A DNA stretch of 64,000 nucleotides from DATAFF01 sp963744915 (GTDB taxonomy: Bacteria > Pseudomonadota > Alphaproteobacteria > Rhizobiales > Aestuariivirgaceae), in assembly GCA_963744915.1 (NCBI GenBank), contig CAVUUY010000022.1, positions 1 through 64,000 on the forward strand, read 5' to 3'. Both the position numbers and the translations under genes were made by a program. This document shows, piece after piece, positions 61,493 to 64,000 of the stretch (within the stretch, counting starts at the first letter, position 1; each line of letters starts with the position of its first letter). Below the pieces are notes generated by a model that saw nothing but the letters and a program-made list of their open reading frames with translations, was not told the DNA's origin and did no database searches.

Positions 61493-62800
61493 ATGACCGT
61501 CCAGCAGGGCATCCGGCACGCGGGACCTTTTCCGGGCTTCTTTTCGAGCGGGGTGGCGGACAGCGATCCCGAGCTCGCCGGCGCCATCACCAAGGAGCTC
61601 GCCCGCCAGCAGCATGAGATCGAGCTGATTGCCTCGGAGAACATCGTGTCGCGTGCCGTTCTCGAGGCCCAGGGCTCGGTGATGACCAACAAATATGCCG
61701 AGGGTTATCCGGGCCGGCGCTATTATGGCGGCTGTCAATATGTCGACATCGCCGAAACGCTGGCGATCGAACGCGCCAAGAAGCTGTTCGACTGCAGCTT
61801 CGCCAATGTCCAGCCGCATTCCGGCGCACAGGCCAATCAGGCGGTGTTCTTCGCGCTGCTGCAGCCTGGCGATACCTTCATGGGCCTCAACCTCGCGGCC
61901 GGCGGTCACCTGACCCATGGGTCGCCGGCCAACCAGTCCGGCAAATGGTTCAAGGTGGTGCCCTATGGGGTGCGGCGCGACGATCACCGGATCGATCTCG
62001 ACGAGGTCGAGCGGCTGGCGCTCGAATCCCGGCCGAAGCTGATCATCGCCGGCGGTTCGGCCTATCCGCGGATCATCGATTTCCCGCGATTCCGGGCGAT
62101 CGCCGACCGGGTCGGCGCCATTTTCATGGTCGACATGGCGCATTTCGCCGGGCTGGTCGCGGGCGGTGCCCATCCCAATCCGCTCGAGCATGCCCATGTC
62201 GTGACCACCACCACCCACAAGACGCTGCGCGGCCCGCGCGGCGGCATGATCCTGTCGCGCGACGAAGAGCTCGGCAAGAAGATCAATTCTTCGGTATTTC
62301 CGGGACTTCAGGGCGGTCCGCTGATGCATGTGATCGCCGCCAAGGCGGTGGCCCTCGGCGAGGCGCTGCGACCCGAGTTCAAGTCCTACGCCCGCCAGGT
62401 GGTCGACAATGCCAAGGCGCTTGCCGCCTCGATGATCGAGGGTGGCACCGACATCGTGTCCGGCGGAACCGACACCCATCTGATGCTGGTGGATCTGAGG
62501 CCGAAAAAGCTTACCGGCAAGGCTGCCGAGGCAGCACTTGGCCGCGCCTTCATCACCTGCAACAAGAACGGCATCCCCTTCGACCCGGAAAAGCCGACGG
62601 TGACCTCGGGCATCAGGCTCGGCACGCCGGCCGGCACGACGCGCGGCTTCGGAACGGCGGAATTCCGCGAGGTGGGGCGGTTCATCATTGAAGTCCTGGA
62701 CGGCCTTGCGAAGAATGGCGAAGACGGCAATGCTCAGGTCGAGCAGTCGGTGAAGCAGAAGGTTCTCGCCCTGACCGACCGCTTTCCAATTTACGGGTAA
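61493..62800 (+). CDS. glyA: Serine hydroxymethyltransferase
   Basis: The 435-aa PLP enzyme interconverts serine and glycine while loading tetrahydrofolate. It has ELIASENIVSRAVLEAQGS, KYAEGYPGRRYYGGC, the PLP lysine in TTTTHKTLRGPRGGM and the C-terminal TSGIRLGTPAGTTRGF. The ATG at 61493 (MTVQQGIRH) is chosen; upstream residues to 61421 are not family-like. nrdR and ribD follow, a common alphaproteobacterial order. Confidence 0.96.
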   Translation: MTVQQGIRHAGPFPGFFSSGVADSDPELAGAITKELARQQHEIELIASENIVSRAVLEAQGSVMTNKYAEGYPGRRYYGGCQYVDIAETLAIERAKKLFDCSFANVQPHSGAQANQAVFFALLQPGDTFMGLNLAAGGHLTHGSPANQSGKWFKVVPYGVRRDDHRIDLDEVERLALESRPKLIIAGGSAYPRIIDFPRFRAIADRVGAIFMVDMAHFAGLVAGGAHPNPLEHAHVVTTTTHKTLRGPRGGMILSRDEELGKKINSSVFPGLQGGPLMHVIAAKAVALGEALRPEFKSYARQVVDNAKALAASMIEGGTDIVSGGTDTHLMLVDLRPKKLTGKAAEAALGRAFITCNKNGIPFDPEKPTVTSGIRLGTPAGTTRGFGTAEFREVGRFIIEVLDGLAKNGEDGNAQVEQSVKQKVLALTDRFPIYG

Positions 62801-62842
62801 TCGCGGGGACGAGGCGCCCCCGGGAGACCCCTGGGGGGAGTG

Positions 62843-63310
62843 ATGCGCTGTCCCTATTGCAGTAAAAGTGAAACCCAGGTGAAGGACAGCCGTCCCTCCG
62901 AGGACGGCTCGGCCATCCGGCGGCGCCGACATTGCCCGGATTGCGGCGGCCGTTTCACCACTTTCGAGCGCGTTCAGTTGCGCGAGCTGCAGGTCGTGAA
63001 GCGATCGGGACGGCGGGTGCCGTTCGATCGCGACAAGCTCATGCGCTCGGTCCAGATCGCGCTGCGCAAGCGGCCGGTCGATCCCGACCTGATCGAGCGC
63101 ATGGTATCGGGCATCGTGCGGCAGCTCGAAAGCACCGGCGAGACCGACATCTCCGCCCAAAGCATCGGCAATCTCGTCATGGAGGGCCTGCGGACCCTTG
63201 ACGATGTCGCCTATGTGCGCTTCGCCTCGGTTTACCGCAATTTCCGCGAAGCCAAGGATTTCGAGGAGGTGCTGGGTGAACTTTCCGGCGACGATGACCG
63301 CTCGACGTGA
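62843..63310 (+). CDS. nrdR: Ribonucleotide reductase regulator NrdR
   Basis: The 155-aa protein has an N-terminal zinc ribbon (MRCPYCSKSETQVKDSRPSE ... CPDCGGRFTTFER) and an ATP-cone domain starting VVKRSGRRVPFDRDKLMRS. It represses nrd genes in response to dATP/ATP. The ATG at 62843 is preferred to the GTG at 62840. The gene overlaps the start of ribD. Confidence 0.95.
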   Translation: MRCPYCSKSETQVKDSRPSEDGSAIRRRRHCPDCGGRFTTFERVQLRELQVVKRSGRRVPFDRDKLMRSVQIALRKRPVDPDLIERMVSGIVRQLESTGETDISAQSIGNLVMEGLRTLDDVAYVRFASVYRNFREAKDFEEVLGELSGDDDRST

Positions 63311-64000
63311 GAGCGCCGACCGGCGCCATATGGCGCATGCGCTGCGGGTCGGCCGGCGGGCGCTGGGGACGAGCCGCGACAACCCGCCGGTCGGCTGCCT
63401 CATCGTCAAGGACGGGCAGGTGGTCGGAGTGGGCGTAACCGCGCCGGGCGGTCGGCCGCATGCCGAAACCGAGGCGCTCGCCATGGCAGGCGAAGCGGCA
63501 CGGGGAGCGACCGCCTATGTCACGCTCGAACCATGCTGCCACCATGGACGCACCCCGCCCTGTACGGATGCGCTGATCGCGGCCGGCATTGCGCGGGCGG
63601 TGCTCGCCGTCGGGGACCCGGACCCGCGGGTCGACGGCAAGGGAATAGCGGCGTTGCGCCAGGCCGGGATCGCGGTCGAGACCGGGCTGATGGCCGCGGC
63701 GGCGGCGCATGATCTCGCCGGCTTCTTCATGCGGGTGCGCGCCCATCGGCCGTTTGTGACGTTGAAGCTGGCGGTGTCGAGCGACGGCATGATCGCGGCG
63801 AAGGGCGGGGTGCGCACGGCCATCACCGGCCTCCAGAGCCTCGAGCGGGTGCATCTGCTCAGGGCGCGCAGCGACAGCGTGCTGGTCGGCGTATCGACGG
63901 TTCTTGCCGACGATCCGGCGCTCATCTGCCGGCTCCCCGGGATGGAGGGGCGAAGCCCCGACCGGGTGGTGACCGACAGCCGCCTGTCGATGCCGGCTGG
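63276..64000 (+). CDS. ribD: Riboflavin biosynthesis deaminase/reductase RibD (3' end outside window)
   Basis: The N-terminal deaminase domain has PHAETEAL (His62, Glu64) and PCCHHGRTPPCTDAL (zinc ligands Cys87, Cys96). The reductase domain begins at FVTLKLAVSSDGMIA near residue 155 and runs off the window end. The two activities convert the pyrimidine intermediate of riboflavin synthesis. The GTG at 63276 has AGGAGG six bases ahead and overlaps nrdR by 35 bases; the ATG at 63294 is an alternative start. Confidence 0.92.
   Translation, partial: MNFPATMTARRESADRRHMAHALRVGRRALGTSRDNPPVGCLIVKDGQVVGVGVTAPGGRPHAETEALAMAGEAARGATAYVTLEPCCHHGRTPPCTDALIAAGIARAVLAVGDPDPRVDGKGIAALRQAGIAVETGLMAAAAAHDLAGFFMRVRAHRPFVTLKLAVSSDGMIAAKGGVRTAITGLQSLERVHLLRARSDSVLVGVSTVLADDPALICRLPGMEGRSPDRVVTDSRLSMPA

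Noticed and set aside
62801..62842. GC-rich hairpin between glyA and nrdR as a transcription terminator
   Set aside because: The stem CCCCCGGG/CCCTGGGGG is real but lacks a following T run and the next gene starts at once, so read-through from glyA is more likely.

Overview
The window is GC-rich, densely coded chromosomal DNA from an alphaproteobacterium, most likely of the order Hyphomicrobiales (Rhizobiales). The evidence is an Alphaproteobacteria-type 5-aminolevulinate synthase (hemA), an iscR-led suf operon with an extra NifS/IscS-like desulfurase, a giant membrane-anchored coiled-coil protein of the growth-pole-ring (GPR/RgsE) type, DUF2852 and DUF2934 proteins, GC-rich palindromic intergenic repeats of the rhizobial kind, and a complete pqqABCDE set (PQQ, so periplasmic quinoprotein dehydrogenases are expected elsewhere). 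No rRNA, CRISPR array or intact insertion sequence was seen. One tRNA, tRNA-Lys(CTT), is present.

Layout. 1-3.3 kb is a decayed integrative element at the 3' end of tRNA-Lys: a HigB-like toxin, a frameshifted antitoxin, a broken hypothetical gene and a broken tyrosine integrase. 3.4-9.7 kb has a small-molecule kinase and sbcDC. 9.7-10.7 kb holds a pair of CesT-like type III secretion chaperones. 10.7-27.5 kb is ordinary metabolism and cell biology: amine/amino-acid oxidase, PLP dehydratase, dgcN-dgcA for D-glutamate use, the giant polar protein, HPt, ferredoxin and its reductase, P1 peptidase, methyltransferase and a glycolate/2-hydroxyacid oxidase-like flavoprotein. 27.6-36.9 kb is accessory: an unrecognised 564-aa protein of lower GC, a repeat cluster, a heavily frameshifted flavin oxidoreductase, a small protein ending in a CaaX-like tetrapeptide, a putative secreted ADP-ribosyltransferase, and two more secretion chaperones. 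From 36.8 kb to the end the window is housekeeping again: 5-FCL, tyrS, anmK, iscR-suf, a DEAD-box helicase, a HlyC-like acyltransferase, a B12-binding mutase-like protein with aqpZ, parE, pqqABCDE, hemA, glyA, nrdR and partial ribD.

The most interesting part is 34.4-36.9 kb. The 426-aa protein has a long disordered, internally duplicated N-terminus followed by a C-terminal domain carrying the R...S...E-x-E signature of exoenzyme mono-ADP-ribosyltransferases. It is followed directly by two small chaperone-like genes of the type that escort type III effectors. A 16-bp palindrome, TGTGCCG-N2-CGGCACA, sits upstream of the chaperone pair (imperfect) and upstream of the 564-aa orphan (perfect), which suggests shared control. 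No secretion apparatus lies in the window, so delivery by a type III system encoded elsewhere is an inference.

The iscR-suf operon (41.1-48.4 kb) builds Fe-S clusters; its likely clients here include the ferredoxin, PqqE and the flavin oxidoreductase family. glyA-nrdR-ribD is a common one-carbon/nucleotide/riboflavin arrangement. All product names come from reading motifs in the translated sequence and from memory of protein families; no database search was run.
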